A DNA stretch of 64,000 nucleotides. Source: Ardenticatenaceae bacterium. GTDB lineage: Bacteria; Chloroflexota; Anaerolineae; Promineifilales; Promineifilaceae. The first letter of the stretch is position 1; every line of letters starts with the position of its first letter. The stretch spans positions 1,302,001-1,366,000 of the forward strand of contig JACKCB010000002.1 of the NCBI GenBank assembly GCA_020634235.1, written 5' to 3'. The position numbers and the translations under genes are program-made. The notes beneath the pieces were generated by a model. The model saw only the letters and a list, made by a program, of their open reading frames with translations, was not told the origin of the DNA and did no database searches. Shown piece by piece: positions 1-8,782 of this stretch.

Positions 1-1
1 C

Positions 2-1096
2 GTTATCCTGGGCCTCATTCATGCCGGCGATGGGCGCGCCGTGCCGGTCATCGGCGTGCCCGGCTACCCCGTCAGCGCCGCCCTCACCGGCGAGCTTTTT
101 GTAGAGCCGCTGCTGGCCCACTGGCAGGGGCAGCCCCCCTACCAGCCCCCCACCCTCACCGCCACGCTGACGCGCAAACTCGTCTCCCCCACCGGCGACG
201 ATGATTTTGTGCGCGTGGCCGTGGGCCAGGTGGGCGACAAAGTAATGGCCACGCCCATCAGCCGCGGCGCAGGGGTCATCACCTCACTGGTGCGCGCCGA
301 CGGCCTCGTGCGCATCCCCCGCTTCAGTGAAGGGGCCGACGCCGGCCAGCAAGTGACGGTGCATCTCTACCGCAGCCCGGCCGAGATCGCCCGCACCATT
401 GTGGCCATCGGCAGCCACGATCTGACCCTGGACCTGCTGGCCCAATTCCTGGCCGCCAAAGGGGAGGGGCTGCGCCTGAGTTCCGCCAACGTGGGCAGCC
501 TGGGCGGGCTGATCGCCCTGCGCCGCGGCGAAGCGCACCTGGCCGGCAGCCACCTGCTGGACCCGGACAGCGGCGAATACAACCTGAGCTACGTGCGCCG
601 CTACCTGCCAGAAACGCCGGTGGTCTTGGTGACGCTGGTGGGCCGGGAGCAGGGCTGGATGGTCCGGCCGGGCAACCCGCTGGGGCTGGCCGGCTGGGGC
701 GATGTGGCCAACCCCGATGTGCGCCTGGTAAACCGGCAGCGCGGGGCAGGCACACGCGTCCTGCTGGATTATGAGTTGGGGCGGCGGGGGATTGACCCGG
801 CCGGGATTGCCGGGTACGAGCGCGAAGAGTACACCCATCTGGCCGTGGCCGCGGCTGTGGCTTCCGGCACCGCCGATGCCGGGCTGGGCATTCGCGCCGC
901 GGCGCGCGCCCTACAGCTTGACTTTGTGCCCCTCACCCACGAACGGTACGACCTGGTCATCCCCCAGGCATACTACCACAGCGAGCTGCTGCGCCCGCTG
1001 CTGGCGCTGCTATACGACGCCCAGTTCCGGGCCGCCGTGGCCACCATGCCCGGCTATGATGTGGGGCCGATGGGCAATGTGATTCGTGAGGCGTGA
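2..1096 (+). CDS. MoeA-type molybdopterin protein fused to a PBP-like domain (5' end outside window)
   Basis: The frame is already open at base 2, so the gene starts upstream of the window. The first ~110 visible residues look like the end of a MoeA molybdenum insertase: the VIGVPGYPVSA stretch, then the small C-terminal beta domain. From about residue 115 (IVAIGSHDLTLDLL) the protein becomes a periplasmic-binding-protein-like domain of the ModA/LysR effector type, with NRQRGAGTRVLLDYEL and SGTADAGLGIRAAA. MoeA-PBP fusions are a known variant; the extra domain is presumed to sense molybdate or tungstate, but that is inference. The last 43 bases overlap the convergent mtaB gene. The catalytic N-terminal part cannot be seen here. 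Confidence 0.85.
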   Translation, partial: VILGLIHAGDGRAVPVIGVPGYPVSAALTGELFVEPLLAHWQGQPPYQPPTLTATLTRKLVSPTGDDDFVRVAVGQVGDKVMATPISRGAGVITSLVRADGLVRIPRFSEGADAGQQVTVHLYRSPAEIARTIVAIGSHDLTLDLLAQFLAAKGEGLRLSSANVGSLGGLIALRRGEAHLAGSHLLDPDSGEYNLSYVRRYLPETPVVLVTLVGREQGWMVRPGNPLGLAGWGDVANPDVRLVNRQRGAGTRVLLDYELGRRGIDPAGIAGYEREEYTHLAVAAAVASGTADAGLGIRAAARALQLDFVPLTHERYDLVIPQAYYHSELLRPLLALLYDAQFRAAVATMPGYDVGPMGNVIREA

Positions 1097-2409
1097 TTTG
1101 GGGGTGGTGCGGCGCGTCCCGCTCCATCAATGATGCCGCTGAGGCCATCCGGCCGGGCATCGTGCAACGTTGTGCTGGTGACCTGGTTGAACAGGTCGTC
1201 TGGCCCATTGGCCAGCACGCGGATGTAGTTATCGGTGTAGCCGGCCCAGCGCAGCCCCCCCTCGTTGGCACCCACCACCGACTCCCACAGCACCGGCCGG
1301 GTAGCCCCCTCATACTGCTGGTGAAAGGCCAGGCTTAAGGACTCCCCCAGGGCGATCATCTGGCCGGCGCGGGCCTTCTTTACCGCTTTGGGCAAATGGC
1401 CGGGCATGTTGGCGGCGGCCGTCCCCGGCCGGGGACTGTAGCTAAACACGTGCAGCCGGGCAAAGCCTATTTCGGCCACAAGATCCAGGCTGGCGGCAAA
1501 GTCGGCCTCCGTCTCGCCGGGGAAGCCCACAATAAGGTCGGTGCTGAGGTTGAGGTGGGGGATGTGGGCACGGGCGGCGGCGGCCAGCTCGCGGAAACTG
1601 TCGCGCCGGGTGCGGCGGGCCATCAGCCGCAAAATGTGGTCGCTGCCCGATTGCAGCGGCAGGTGCAGGTGGGGTAGCAGCCGCGGATCGTCCCACAGCT
1701 CAAAGAAGCCGGGGGTGATATCCCACGGCTCCAGCGAGGAGAGGCGCAGGCGGGGGATGTCGCTGTGGCTGAGGATGGCCCGGACCAGGTGGAACAACCC
1801 GGCCGGGTCCTCGCGGTCGTGCCCGTAGCTGCCCAAATGCACCCCCGTTAACACCGCCTCCTGGTAGCCGGCAGCGGCCAGCGCCTGGACCTCGGCCACC
1901 ACGTCGCCCAGCGGGCGGCTCTGCGCCGCGCCCCGCGCCACCGTGGTCACGCAGAAGGTACAGTGGTTGTCGCAGCCATCCTGCACCTTGATGAAGGCCC
2001 GCGTATGCCCCATCTGGCCGGCCAGGAACTCGCGCAGAATGGGCTCCTGGTCAAAAAGCGGCAGATCCAGCCGCGCCTGCGGGTCGATGATCTGCACCAG
2101 GTGGGCTTTGTCTTTGTTGGGGACAACCCGGCCGGTGCCCGGCACCCGTGCCAGCTCCTGCGGCGCTACCGTGGCATAGCAGCCGGTGAGAATAATCTCG
2201 GCTCCCTCATTCTGGCGGTGCATCCGCCGCGTGCGATTCCGCGCATCTCGGGCCGCCTCACTGGTCACGGCGCAGGTGTTCAGAATCACTTTGTCCGCTT
2301 CGGCGGCGCTGGATACCAGCTCGTGCCCGGCGGCCAGCAGTTGCCGGGCCATCGTCTCTATTTCGCTCTGGTTCAGGCGGCAGCCAATACTATCCAGGAA
2401 AACCTTCAT
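1054..2409 (-). CDS. mtaB: tRNA threonylcarbamoyladenosine methylthiotransferase MtaB
   Basis: A 451-residue radical-SAM methylthiotransferase predicted to convert t6A37 to ms2t6A37 in ANN-decoding tRNAs. The N-terminal UPF0004 domain begins MKVFLDSIGCRLNQSE and carries the first cluster cysteines (GC at about 10, NTCAVT near 46, TGCYA near 76). The radical-SAM triad is CDNHCTFC near residue 147, with downstream VLTGVHLGSYG, LPLQSGSD and VGFPGETEADF. A TRAM-like tail follows. GCRLNQ favours MtaB over MiaB. The ATG is preceded by a CAGGGG ribosome site. Its 3' end overlaps the moeA-type gene by 43 bases, tail to tail. Cytoplasmic; depends on upstream t6A synthesis encoded elsewhere. Confidence 0.92.
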   Translation of the reverse strand: MKVFLDSIGCRLNQSEIETMARQLLAAGHELVSSAAEADKVILNTCAVTSEAARDARNRTRRMHRQNEGAEIILTGCYATVAPQELARVPGTGRVVPNKDKAHLVQIIDPQARLDLPLFDQEPILREFLAGQMGHTRAFIKVQDGCDNHCTFCVTTVARGAAQSRPLGDVVAEVQALAAAGYQEAVLTGVHLGSYGHDREDPAGLFHLVRAILSHSDIPRLRLSSLEPWDITPGFFELWDDPRLLPHLHLPLQSGSDHILRLMARRTRRDSFRELAAAARAHIPHLNLSTDLIVGFPGETEADFAASLDLVAEIGFARLHVFSYSPRPGTAAANMPGHLPKAVKKARAGQMIALGESLSLAFHQQYEGATRPVLWESVVGANEGGLRWAGYTDNYIRVLANGPDDLFNQVTSTTLHDARPDGLSGIIDGAGRAAPPPNHASRITLPIGPTS

Positions 2410-2515
2410 GCCCCTGATTGTAGCGCACCGGGAGCTGCTTGTCAGGGATGGTCTCGCCCCGGGGTTGCCAAAGTTGTGCCAGTTGGCTATTTCCAGCTAT
2501 GATCCAGATGGAACT

Positions 2516-3868
2516 ATGAATAACAAACGTTGTCAGCTACACCCTTCTTTACGCCTGGCCCTGCGGACCCTGTTCTTGCTGGCCGCCTGCATATTGTTCG
2601 CCAGCTTGCTGGCCGCCTGCCAGGGCGGCATTCCGGCCCTGGAGGCCACGCCCTCGCCGCCGCCGGCCACGGCCACGCCACTGCCCGCTACGCTGCCGGC
2701 GGCCGATCCCTACAGCGGCGCGGGCTTTGATGCCTTTCTGGCGGAGCTGGAGGGCAGCCTGCTGCGCGACCGGCCGGCGCTGGTCACGCGCTACATGGCC
2801 CAGCTCCCGGCCGGGCCGCTGACCGACGGGGATCGCGCCATCTTCTTATGGCAGGGGACGGCGCGCAGCGGCGTGCAGGTGGTGGGGGATATGAATAGTT
2901 GGGACCCGGCCGGGGGGCTGCCCCTGCGCCGCATTGAAGGCAGCGATTTGTGGGTGGGTGAGGCGCGCTATGAGCCGGATGCCCGGCTGGATTATAAATT
3001 TGTGGTGGACGGCGGCACCTGGCTGCTGGATCCGCTCAATCCGCGCACGATGCTGGGCGGCTTTGGCCCCAACTCGGAGCTGGCTATGCCCGCCTACCAG
3101 CCGCCGCCGGAACTCACCCCCGCCGCCGGGGAGATCCCGGCCGGGACGCTGACCGAACATACGCTGGAAAGCAGCGCCCTGGGCCAGACGCGCACCTTCT
3201 TCGTCTACCAACCGGCCAGCCAGCTCATTGGGGCCAAACTGCCCTCGGTCTACATCCACGATGGCGGCGAGTACATCAGCCTCATTGACGCCCCGGCCAT
3301 CCTGGATCGCCTCATCGCCGACGGGGCGATCCCGCCGCTGGTAGCCGTCTTCATCCCGCCGGTCAACCGCACGTTGGAGTATGCCGGCAGCGAGGCGTAT
3401 ATCACCTTCCTGGCTGAGGAGTTGGTGCCCTTTGTGCAGGCAACCTATGACACGGACCCCAGCCCGGCGCAGACGGCCAATGTGGGGGCTTCTTTGGGTG
3501 GGTTGTTGGCAGTGGCGGCGGCGGTCTCCCGGCCGGGGGTGTTTGGCTTAGCCGGTGGCTATTCCGGAGCCTATTCGGTGGGGGGCGATGCGGTCATTGG
3601 GGCGCTGCGCCGCGCCGGCCCGCTGCCGCTGCGCCTGTACCTGGCGGTGGGTATCTACGAACTGGCCGTCAGCGGCGACCCGGACGAGGGGAACTTGCTG
3701 GCGGCCAACCAGCGATTGGTCCAGGTGCTGCAAGCGGACGGCTACGACTATGTGTATGTGGAAACGTCGCAGGGGCACAGTTGGGGACAGTGGCGTGACT
3801 TTCTGGGCGATGGCCTGCGCTTTCTTTATGGGGGCCAGGGGCCGGCGGGGGCTATGAGCGACGAATGA
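2516..3868 (+). CDS. Secreted lipoprotein esterase, enterochelin-esterase-like
   Basis: About 450 residues. The N-terminus has a signal peptide ending in lipobox LLAAC near residue 33, then a Pro/Thr linker, so it is an exported lipid-anchored protein. Residues ~95-190 form an early-set (CBM48-like) fold (VQVVGDMNSWDPAG, LDYKFVVDGGTWLLDPLNP). Residues ~215-440 are an alpha/beta hydrolase of the putative esterase (Fes/IroE/esterase D) family: oxyanion region YIHDGGEY, nucleophile in VGASLGG, probable catalytic His in SQGHSWGQWR. The frame is open further upstream, but the ATG at 2516 gives a proper signal peptide. Substrate unknown: it could be a siderophore or polyester esterase. It overlaps the next convergent gene by 17 bases. 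Confidence 0.83.
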   Translation: MNNKRCQLHPSLRLALRTLFLLAACILFASLLAACQGGIPALEATPSPPPATATPLPATLPAADPYSGAGFDAFLAELEGSLLRDRPALVTRYMAQLPAGPLTDGDRAIFLWQGTARSGVQVVGDMNSWDPAGGLPLRRIEGSDLWVGEARYEPDARLDYKFVVDGGTWLLDPLNPRTMLGGFGPNSELAMPAYQPPPELTPAAGEIPAGTLTEHTLESSALGQTRTFFVYQPASQLIGAKLPSVYIHDGGEYISLIDAPAILDRLIADGAIPPLVAVFIPPVNRTLEYAGSEAYITFLAEELVPFVQATYDTDPSPAQTANVGASLGGLLAVAAAVSRPGVFGLAGGYSGAYSVGGDAVIGALRRAGPLPLRLYLAVGIYELAVSGDPDEGNLLAANQRLVQVLQADGYDYVYVETSQGHSWGQWRDFLGDGLRFLYGGQGPAGAMSDE

Positions 3869-4880
3869 CGCTGTAGATGCGTGCCCAGCGCTCGCCAACG
3901 AGGAGTGAGTAGCCACCCTGGATTTGCAGTTGGTCAAACTGGCGCATCATGCTTTTGGTGGCCTCGAATTCGTGGGTGAAGAGGGCGGCCCGGCCCCCCG
4001 GCCGGAGCAGGCGCGCCAGTTCCGTCAGGGCTGTCTGGCACAGGTCGGGGTTGGGTGGCAAGAAGGAGGCGACTTTGGCCACGCTGGCGTCGGCCAGGGG
4101 CAGGCGCCCATCGCGCCAGCGGTAGGTGACGACGGTCCGGCCAAGTTTGTGGCTCCCCGGCCGGGGTACCAACCCATCGGCCGCCCACAGCGCAGCACAT
4201 TCGCCCACCGCCAGCCGTTCGCGCAATACCAGGTCTCCGGCACTAACCAGGTCCAGGAAGGTATCGGCCGGGTCCGGTTCGGTGAGCCAGACCATAGCCG
4301 CGGCAACGGATCCCGGCCGGGAGGGCAGCCGCGCCAGCGACAGATTACCCGGAGCCAGTCGCACCCCCACCAGCGCCTCGGAGCCATAAGCAAACGCCCC
4401 CACCAGCACCTCCGGATTTTGCCGCACGGCCGGCATTGGGGCATACACCGCGTCCACCGCCTGGGTCACCATCTTCGTCCAATCCTTACGGCTGTACTGA
4501 TGCTCGCCATACTTGCGGGCCACCACCTGGTACGAGCCTGGTCCCCGGCGGCGAAAACGCCCCAACAGGTTCAGCCCCCGCCCCAGGTCACCCGATTTTG
4601 TCAGCCGCTGCTGCACCTCGCGCAGATCCCCCCAGGTGCGCGTCAGTTTCGGCAGCCAGGTCACAACCAGAAACAAATCCTCCACGGTGCGCAAGGCCAG
4701 CAGATCAGCCGCCGGCCCAGCATAGCGAAAAATCACCACGCCATGCTCATTCTTGGCAAAGAGCGATTTCTCAAACTGGGCGGCAGGCAGCCGCTGCCGG
4801 ATTTCCAGCCAGGCGGCCTGCTCCAGCCCTGGTACGGTCAGGGCAAAGTAGTGATGGGCTGTGGCAGATTGTTGGGCCAA
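3852..4880 (-). CDS. THUMP-domain protein with degenerate methyltransferase region
   Basis: A 342-residue protein whose N-terminus (YFALTVPGLEQAAWLEI) matches the THUMP-linked N-terminus of Trm14/RlmK-L-type RNA methyltransferases. The second half has the position of a Rossmann methyltransferase, but its signatures are eroded. Motif I, normally DP-x-CGSGT, reads LDLVSAGDLVL, and the NPP(Y/F) catalytic motif reads LPPNPD. It may therefore bind RNA without methylating it. It starts at TTG, supported by AAGAGG eight bases upstream. It lies 67 bases downstream of der on the same strand and could be co-transcribed. RNA-related function is an inference from the THUMP region. Confidence 0.65.
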   Translation of the reverse strand: MAQQSATAHHYFALTVPGLEQAAWLEIRQRLPAAQFEKSLFAKNEHGVVIFRYAGPAADLLALRTVEDLFLVVTWLPKLTRTWGDLREVQQRLTKSGDLGRGLNLLGRFRRRGPGSYQVVARKYGEHQYSRKDWTKMVTQAVDAVYAPMPAVRQNPEVLVGAFAYGSEALVGVRLAPGNLSLARLPSRPGSVAAAMVWLTEPDPADTFLDLVSAGDLVLRERLAVGECAALWAADGLVPRPGSHKLGRTVVTYRWRDGRLPLADASVAKVASFLPPNPDLCQTALTELARLLRPGGRAALFTHEFEATKSMMRQFDQLQIQGGYSLLVGERWARIYSVIRRS

Positions 4881-4947
4881 TGGGTTATCCTCTTCGCGCG
4901 TGTTTTTGCGCGTTCATTCGGGTCTTGGATCTGCCTCCGGCAGCGGG

Positions 4948-6315
4948 CTAGCCAAAGCGATCTTCGCTGCGCGGCCGGAAGAAGAGGCGGATGGGCGTTC
5001 CGGTCAGGGTGATGTGCTCGCGCAGGAAATTCTCCAGGTAGCGCTGGTAGCTGAAGTGCACCCAGTCGGGCTTGTTGACAAAGAAGACAAAGGTCGGCGG
5101 CACCGTTTCGGCCTGGGTGGCGTACATGAACTTCACCCGCACGCCGCCTTTGCTGGGCGGTAAGTGCCGGGTTACGGCGTCACGCATCAGGCGGTTCAGC
5201 TCACCGGTGTTCACCCGGCGGAAGCGCGATTCATTGACTTCCAGCACCAGCGGCAGAATCTTGTTTACCCGCTGCCCCGTTTTAGCCGAGATGAACAAGA
5301 TGGGTGCATAGGGCAGGAAATTCAGCTCGCGCCGCACCTCTTCGGTGAAGCTGTTGATGGTGAAGGCGTCCTTTTCCACCGCATCCCATTTGTTCACCAA
5401 CACAATCACGGCTGAGGATTCCTCGGCCAGCATGCCGGCGATGTGGGTGTCTTGGGCGGTAATGCCCTGCACAGCATCGATGAGCAGCAAGGCTACGTCG
5501 GCCCGGCGCAGGGCCTTAATGGCCCGCAGGACGCTGTATTTCTCGACACCGGGGTCCACTTTGCCCCGCCGCCGGATGCCGGCGGTGTCGATGAGGGTGA
5601 ATTCCTGGCCTTGCCAGGTGAGGTGGGTGTCGATGGCATCGCGGGTGGTGCCGGCGATGGGGCTGACGATGGCTCGCTCCTGGCCCAGCATTTTGTTGAG
5701 CAGGGTTGATTTGCCGGCATTGGGCTTGCCCAGGATGGCCACTTTGATGCTGTTGTCCGGTTCGACCGCTTCCTCGTCGGTGGTGAAGGGGATGGCTTCG
5801 ACGATGGCGTCTAGCAGGTCGCCCATGCCGGTGCCGTGCAGGGCGGAGACGGCGAAGACCTCGCCCAGGGCCAGCTCGTAGAATTCGAAGGCGGTGTCGC
5901 GCATTTTGCTGGATTCCAGCTTGTTGGCGGCCACCAGGACGGTCTTTTTGCTGCGGCGCAGAATCTCGGCGACTTCCCGGTCGGCGGCGGTGACGCCGGC
6001 CTGGCCGTCTACGGTCAGGACGATGACATCGGCATCCTGAATGGCCATTTCGGCCTGCTGGACGATGAGGGGCAGGAAGCGTTCTGAGTCTTCGGACAGG
6101 GTTGCGGTGCTCCAGCCGTCGCTGACTTCGATACCGCCGGTGTCGACGAGGGTGAAGACAGTGCCGGCCCAGTCGGCATCGGCGTAGAGCCGGTCGCGGG
6201 TGGTGCCGGGAATCTCGGAGATGACGGCCAGGCGGCGGCCGGTAATGCGGTTGAAGAGGGTGGATTTGCCCACGTTGGGACGGCCCACGAGGGCGATCAA
6301 TGCTTTTTTGCTCAT
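4948..6315 (-). CDS. der: Ribosome biogenesis GTPase Der (EngA)
   Basis: A 455-residue tandem GTPase needed for 50S subunit assembly. Domain 1 has GRPNVGKSTL (G1, near residue 11), DTGG (G3, near 59) and, in place of NKxD, NKLE near 131. Domain 2 has GKPNAGKSTL (near 197), DTAGIRRRGK (near 245) and NKWD. A KH-like C-terminal domain completes the family's normal length. The gene follows cdaA-cdaR on the same strand after a 52-base gap. It contains no CCGGCCGG site, as is true of other strongly conserved genes here. Start is the ATG at 6315, with a weak ribosome site. Confidence 0.95.
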   Translation of the reverse strand: MSKKALIALVGRPNVGKSTLFNRITGRRLAVISEIPGTTRDRLYADADWAGTVFTLVDTGGIEVSDGWSTATLSEDSERFLPLIVQQAEMAIQDADVIVLTVDGQAGVTAADREVAEILRRSKKTVLVAANKLESSKMRDTAFEFYELALGEVFAVSALHGTGMGDLLDAIVEAIPFTTDEEAVEPDNSIKVAILGKPNAGKSTLLNKMLGQERAIVSPIAGTTRDAIDTHLTWQGQEFTLIDTAGIRRRGKVDPGVEKYSVLRAIKALRRADVALLLIDAVQGITAQDTHIAGMLAEESSAVIVLVNKWDAVEKDAFTINSFTEEVRRELNFLPYAPILFISAKTGQRVNKILPLVLEVNESRFRRVNTGELNRLMRDAVTRHLPPSKGGVRVKFMYATQAETVPPTFVFFVNKPDWVHFSYQRYLENFLREHITLTGTPIRLFFRPRSEDRFG

Positions 6316-6367
6316 GGTTTCTCAATTGGCCCGCTTGAAGGGTTGTTTCTAGCTGCGGCGGCTGGCT

Positions 6368-7735
6368 TTATCCTCTGGCTTGCGCTCTTCTTTTGAGGGT
6401 GTACCCGGCCGGGATGAGGGCGGCGAACAGGAAGGCGGGCAGGGTAGGTGGGCTGCTGGCCCCGGCCGGGGGTGTGGCAGTCGCCGGCAGCAGCGAAAGC
6501 TGCAGCGTCTCCGTCAGTTCATTGGTCACCGTCAGCACATCGGTGATGAGTACCGTCACTTCACTGGGCTGCAGCGAGCGCAGCTCAATATCATTCACCA
6601 GCACCACTGCTTCTGGTGGTACCCGGTGCGTGCCCACGCCCAGGCCAAACAGGTCTAACGTTACCAACACGTCGTCATCGGTCAGCGCTTCTAGCTTGTC
6701 GAATGGCCCGGCCACAAAGACGACCACTTCGTCAATATCCAACGTAGCTGTTAGCCCTTCACCCAGGTTACGAATCTCTGGCGCTTTGCGCAGCACGTTG
6801 GTGGTGATGATCGGCTCAATCTCAATGGTGACAATAACCGATTGCACGTCTTCCAGGGTAATGCCATCGGGCAGCCGGAGGGCCGCCGGCGTTAGCACCG
6901 ATTCTTTCAGGCCAGAAATGTCGATAATTTCGGTGCGCAGGAAGCTGAGCTGCTCTATCTGTGTGGGCCGGCCGGTCACCAGAACGCTGTCCGGATTGGC
7001 CGACACATTCAGCACCCGGTAACCGGGGGCCGGCTCGCCTGTCCAGTCCACAATGATGGGTTTCACGGCATAACCGGCCTGCTCATCCACCGGCACTGTC
7101 ACCTGCACCTCGCGGGTGCTCAGGGTGAGGCCGGAGATGCTGGCGATCTCGCCCAGCCGATTGTAGAAGGTGGGCGTGCGGGTGCGCACCACGTCCTCAC
7201 GCGGCGAATCCAGGAAGATGTCGATCCGGGCTTCGGCCAGTGGTTCTACGCGGGAGGCAACCCCGGTAACCTGGATGGTGTCGGGATCGACGAAGGGGTC
7301 GCCCTGAGCGTAGCCGCGGGCCACTTCGCCGCGCACATCCAACTGCACGGGAATGCTCCTGGTAATGATGCGCTCCACACGGACGAGGACTCGCTCTGGG
7401 CTTTGGAAGTCGATGGTGATCTGGTTGTTGTCATGGTTAACCTGGACGGGGAGTTCGTGCTCCCCGGCCGGGAGGTCAGTCACATTAATCTCCGCCCGGA
7501 AATCGCTGTCGGATACCGTATCAACCACCGACTTGGGACCCTCAATCCGGATCTCCACGGTAGAAGGATTGTTAGAAATCTGGCTGTCGGCCGGCAGGCC
7601 AACCACCTCCACCGGAATTTGCAGCAGCCGCAGCTGCACCACGTCGCTTTCACGCGTGGCCACTGCCCAAATGAGGCTGGCGGCGACCAGGGCAAATAGA
7701 AATGTGGCCAGATTAGCAAGGAATGAACGGGTCAT
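6368..7735 (-). CDS. cdaR: CdaR-like protein with YbbR repeats, regulator of diadenylate cyclase
   Basis: A 455-residue membrane-anchored extracytoplasmic protein. One N-terminal segment (residues ~5-26) is followed by about four YbbR repeats, roughly residues 38-110, 130-210, 225-300 and 315-390, recognisable by VEVVGLPAD, VQLDVRG, PIIVDWTGEPAPGYRV and a matching fourth unit. A Ser/Pro-rich stretch and a weakly hydrophobic tail end the protein. In Firmicutes CdaR sits outside the membrane and modulates CdaA; the same pairing here, five bases after cdaA, supports that role. glmM, the usual third partner, is not adjacent; der follows instead. Confidence 0.88.
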   Translation of the reverse strand: MTRSFLANLATFLFALVAASLIWAVATRESDVVQLRLLQIPVEVVGLPADSQISNNPSTVEIRIEGPKSVVDTVSDSDFRAEINVTDLPAGEHELPVQVNHDNNQITIDFQSPERVLVRVERIITRSIPVQLDVRGEVARGYAQGDPFVDPDTIQVTGVASRVEPLAEARIDIFLDSPREDVVRTRTPTFYNRLGEIASISGLTLSTREVQVTVPVDEQAGYAVKPIIVDWTGEPAPGYRVLNVSANPDSVLVTGRPTQIEQLSFLRTEIIDISGLKESVLTPAALRLPDGITLEDVQSVIVTIEIEPIITTNVLRKAPEIRNLGEGLTATLDIDEVVVFVAGPFDKLEALTDDDVLVTLDLFGLGVGTHRVPPEAVVLVNDIELRSLQPSEVTVLITDVLTVTNELTETLQLSLLPATATPPAGASSPPTLPAFLFAALIPAGYTLKRRAQARG

Positions 7736-7740
7736 CTATA

Positions 7741-8547
7741 TCACGCTATTGCCTGCGATTGTTTCTTTTCGCCAGGTGTCGTGGGGCTGTTGCGCAAGAA
7801 CGCCTCCAGGATACCCTCCAGGCGGGTTGGGTCCTGGCGGCGGATGATGCGGCCATTATGGGCAATGGCAATCTGGCCGGTCTCTTCCGACACAATGACC
7901 ACCACCGCATCACTCACTTCGCTAATGCCCAGGCCGGCCCGATGACGCAGCCCCATCTGCCTGTCGGAGAGGCTGGAAGTGGAGAGGGGCATGACGCAGG
8001 CGGCCGCGGCAATCTTGTCATCGCGAATAATCACGGCCCCATCATGCAGCTCTGTGTGTTTGTTGAAAACGGTTAGCAGCAGTTCCGGCGATGGCTTCGC
8101 CTCCATCAAAATGCCAGTGTCGATGTACTCTTGCAAGCCTGTATCCATCTCGAACACAATCAACGCCCCATGGCGCCGCTGCGAGAGGCGCAGGCAAGCT
8201 TTGGCCACCACACTGACCGAGTAGTACTCTTTGTTGCGCCGAAACCAACGCGTGAACTGGCCGGTACGCCCCAACTGCTCCAGGGCGCGGCGCAGTTCTG
8301 GCTGAAAGATGACTGGAATGGCTACCAACAGCGCCGGCACCATTTTGCCGATGAGCCAGGTCAGGGCCGGCAGGTCGATAACTAATGAGAAGGCCCAAAA
8401 GGAGAAGACAAAGACCAACAACCCGCGCAGCAGGGTGACGGCCCGCGTGCCCCGGATGAGCATCAACAGACCGTAGATCAGGGTCGTGACCAGCAGGATG
8501 TCTATGATCGCGCCTGGATCTTTGAGTTGGTTCAGGTAGTAGTCCAA
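7741..8547 (-). CDS. cdaA: Diadenylate cyclase CdaA (c-di-AMP synthase)
   Basis: Makes c-di-AMP from two ATP. Three N-terminal membrane segments (IDILLVTTLIYGLLML, LLVFVFSFWAF, LVIDLPALTWLIG) precede a DisA_N cyclase domain with the catalytic motifs DGAVIIRD (DGA) and RHRAGLGISE (RHR), plus FQPELRRALEQLGR. I chose the TTG at 8547 because GGAG lies six bases upstream and the resulting 268 residues match the family. A longer frame from another TTG at 8664 would add 39 unconserved residues. Followed after five bases by cdaR. No ydaO-type c-di-AMP riboswitch was seen upstream. Confidence 0.92.
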   Translation of the reverse strand: MDYYLNQLKDPGAIIDILLVTTLIYGLLMLIRGTRAVTLLRGLLVFVFSFWAFSLVIDLPALTWLIGKMVPALLVAIPVIFQPELRRALEQLGRTGQFTRWFRRNKEYYSVSVVAKACLRLSQRRHGALIVFEMDTGLQEYIDTGILMEAKPSPELLLTVFNKHTELHDGAVIIRDDKIAAAACVMPLSTSSLSDRQMGLRHRAGLGISEVSDAVVVIVSEETGQIAIAHNGRIIRRQDPTRLEGILEAFLRNSPTTPGEKKQSQAIA

Positions 8548-8684
8548 GTCAATCTCCGCAGAAGCGTGCGTCCTCTCCCGGCCGGGAGCATGACACAAAC
8601 CGGACGAGGGGTCTAAAGCTTTGCCGCGGCGCCAACCCCCTGCGGGGCAGGCAAACAGCGACAAATAGTACTCACGTGGAGGTA

Positions 8685-8693
8685 TTTATAACA
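8685..8693 (-). promoter_or_regulatory. Possible extended -10 promoter for cdaA-cdaR-der
   Basis: On the minus strand this reads TGTTATAAA, an extended -10 (TGn plus TATAAA). It lies about 140 bases upstream of the chosen cdaA start codon. No convincing -35 hexamer is present. Tentative. Confidence 0.35.
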
Positions 8694-8782
8694 CCAAATC
8701 TTACCAGCCGGCACACATTCTCACCAGACTGGTAGTTAAACTTTATGATTTCTAAATATGCGCCAGGCGCAGACGAGGGAAG

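Noticed and set aside
8548..8664. Longer cdaA starting at 8664
   Set aside because: The added 39 residues are Arg/Cys/Pro-rich and unlike CdaA N-termini, while TTG at 8547 has a well-spaced GGAG.
8548..8684. c-di-AMP (ydaO) riboswitch before cdaA
   Set aside because: The leader shows none of the conserved ydaO segments; the GC-rich fold there is unspecific.
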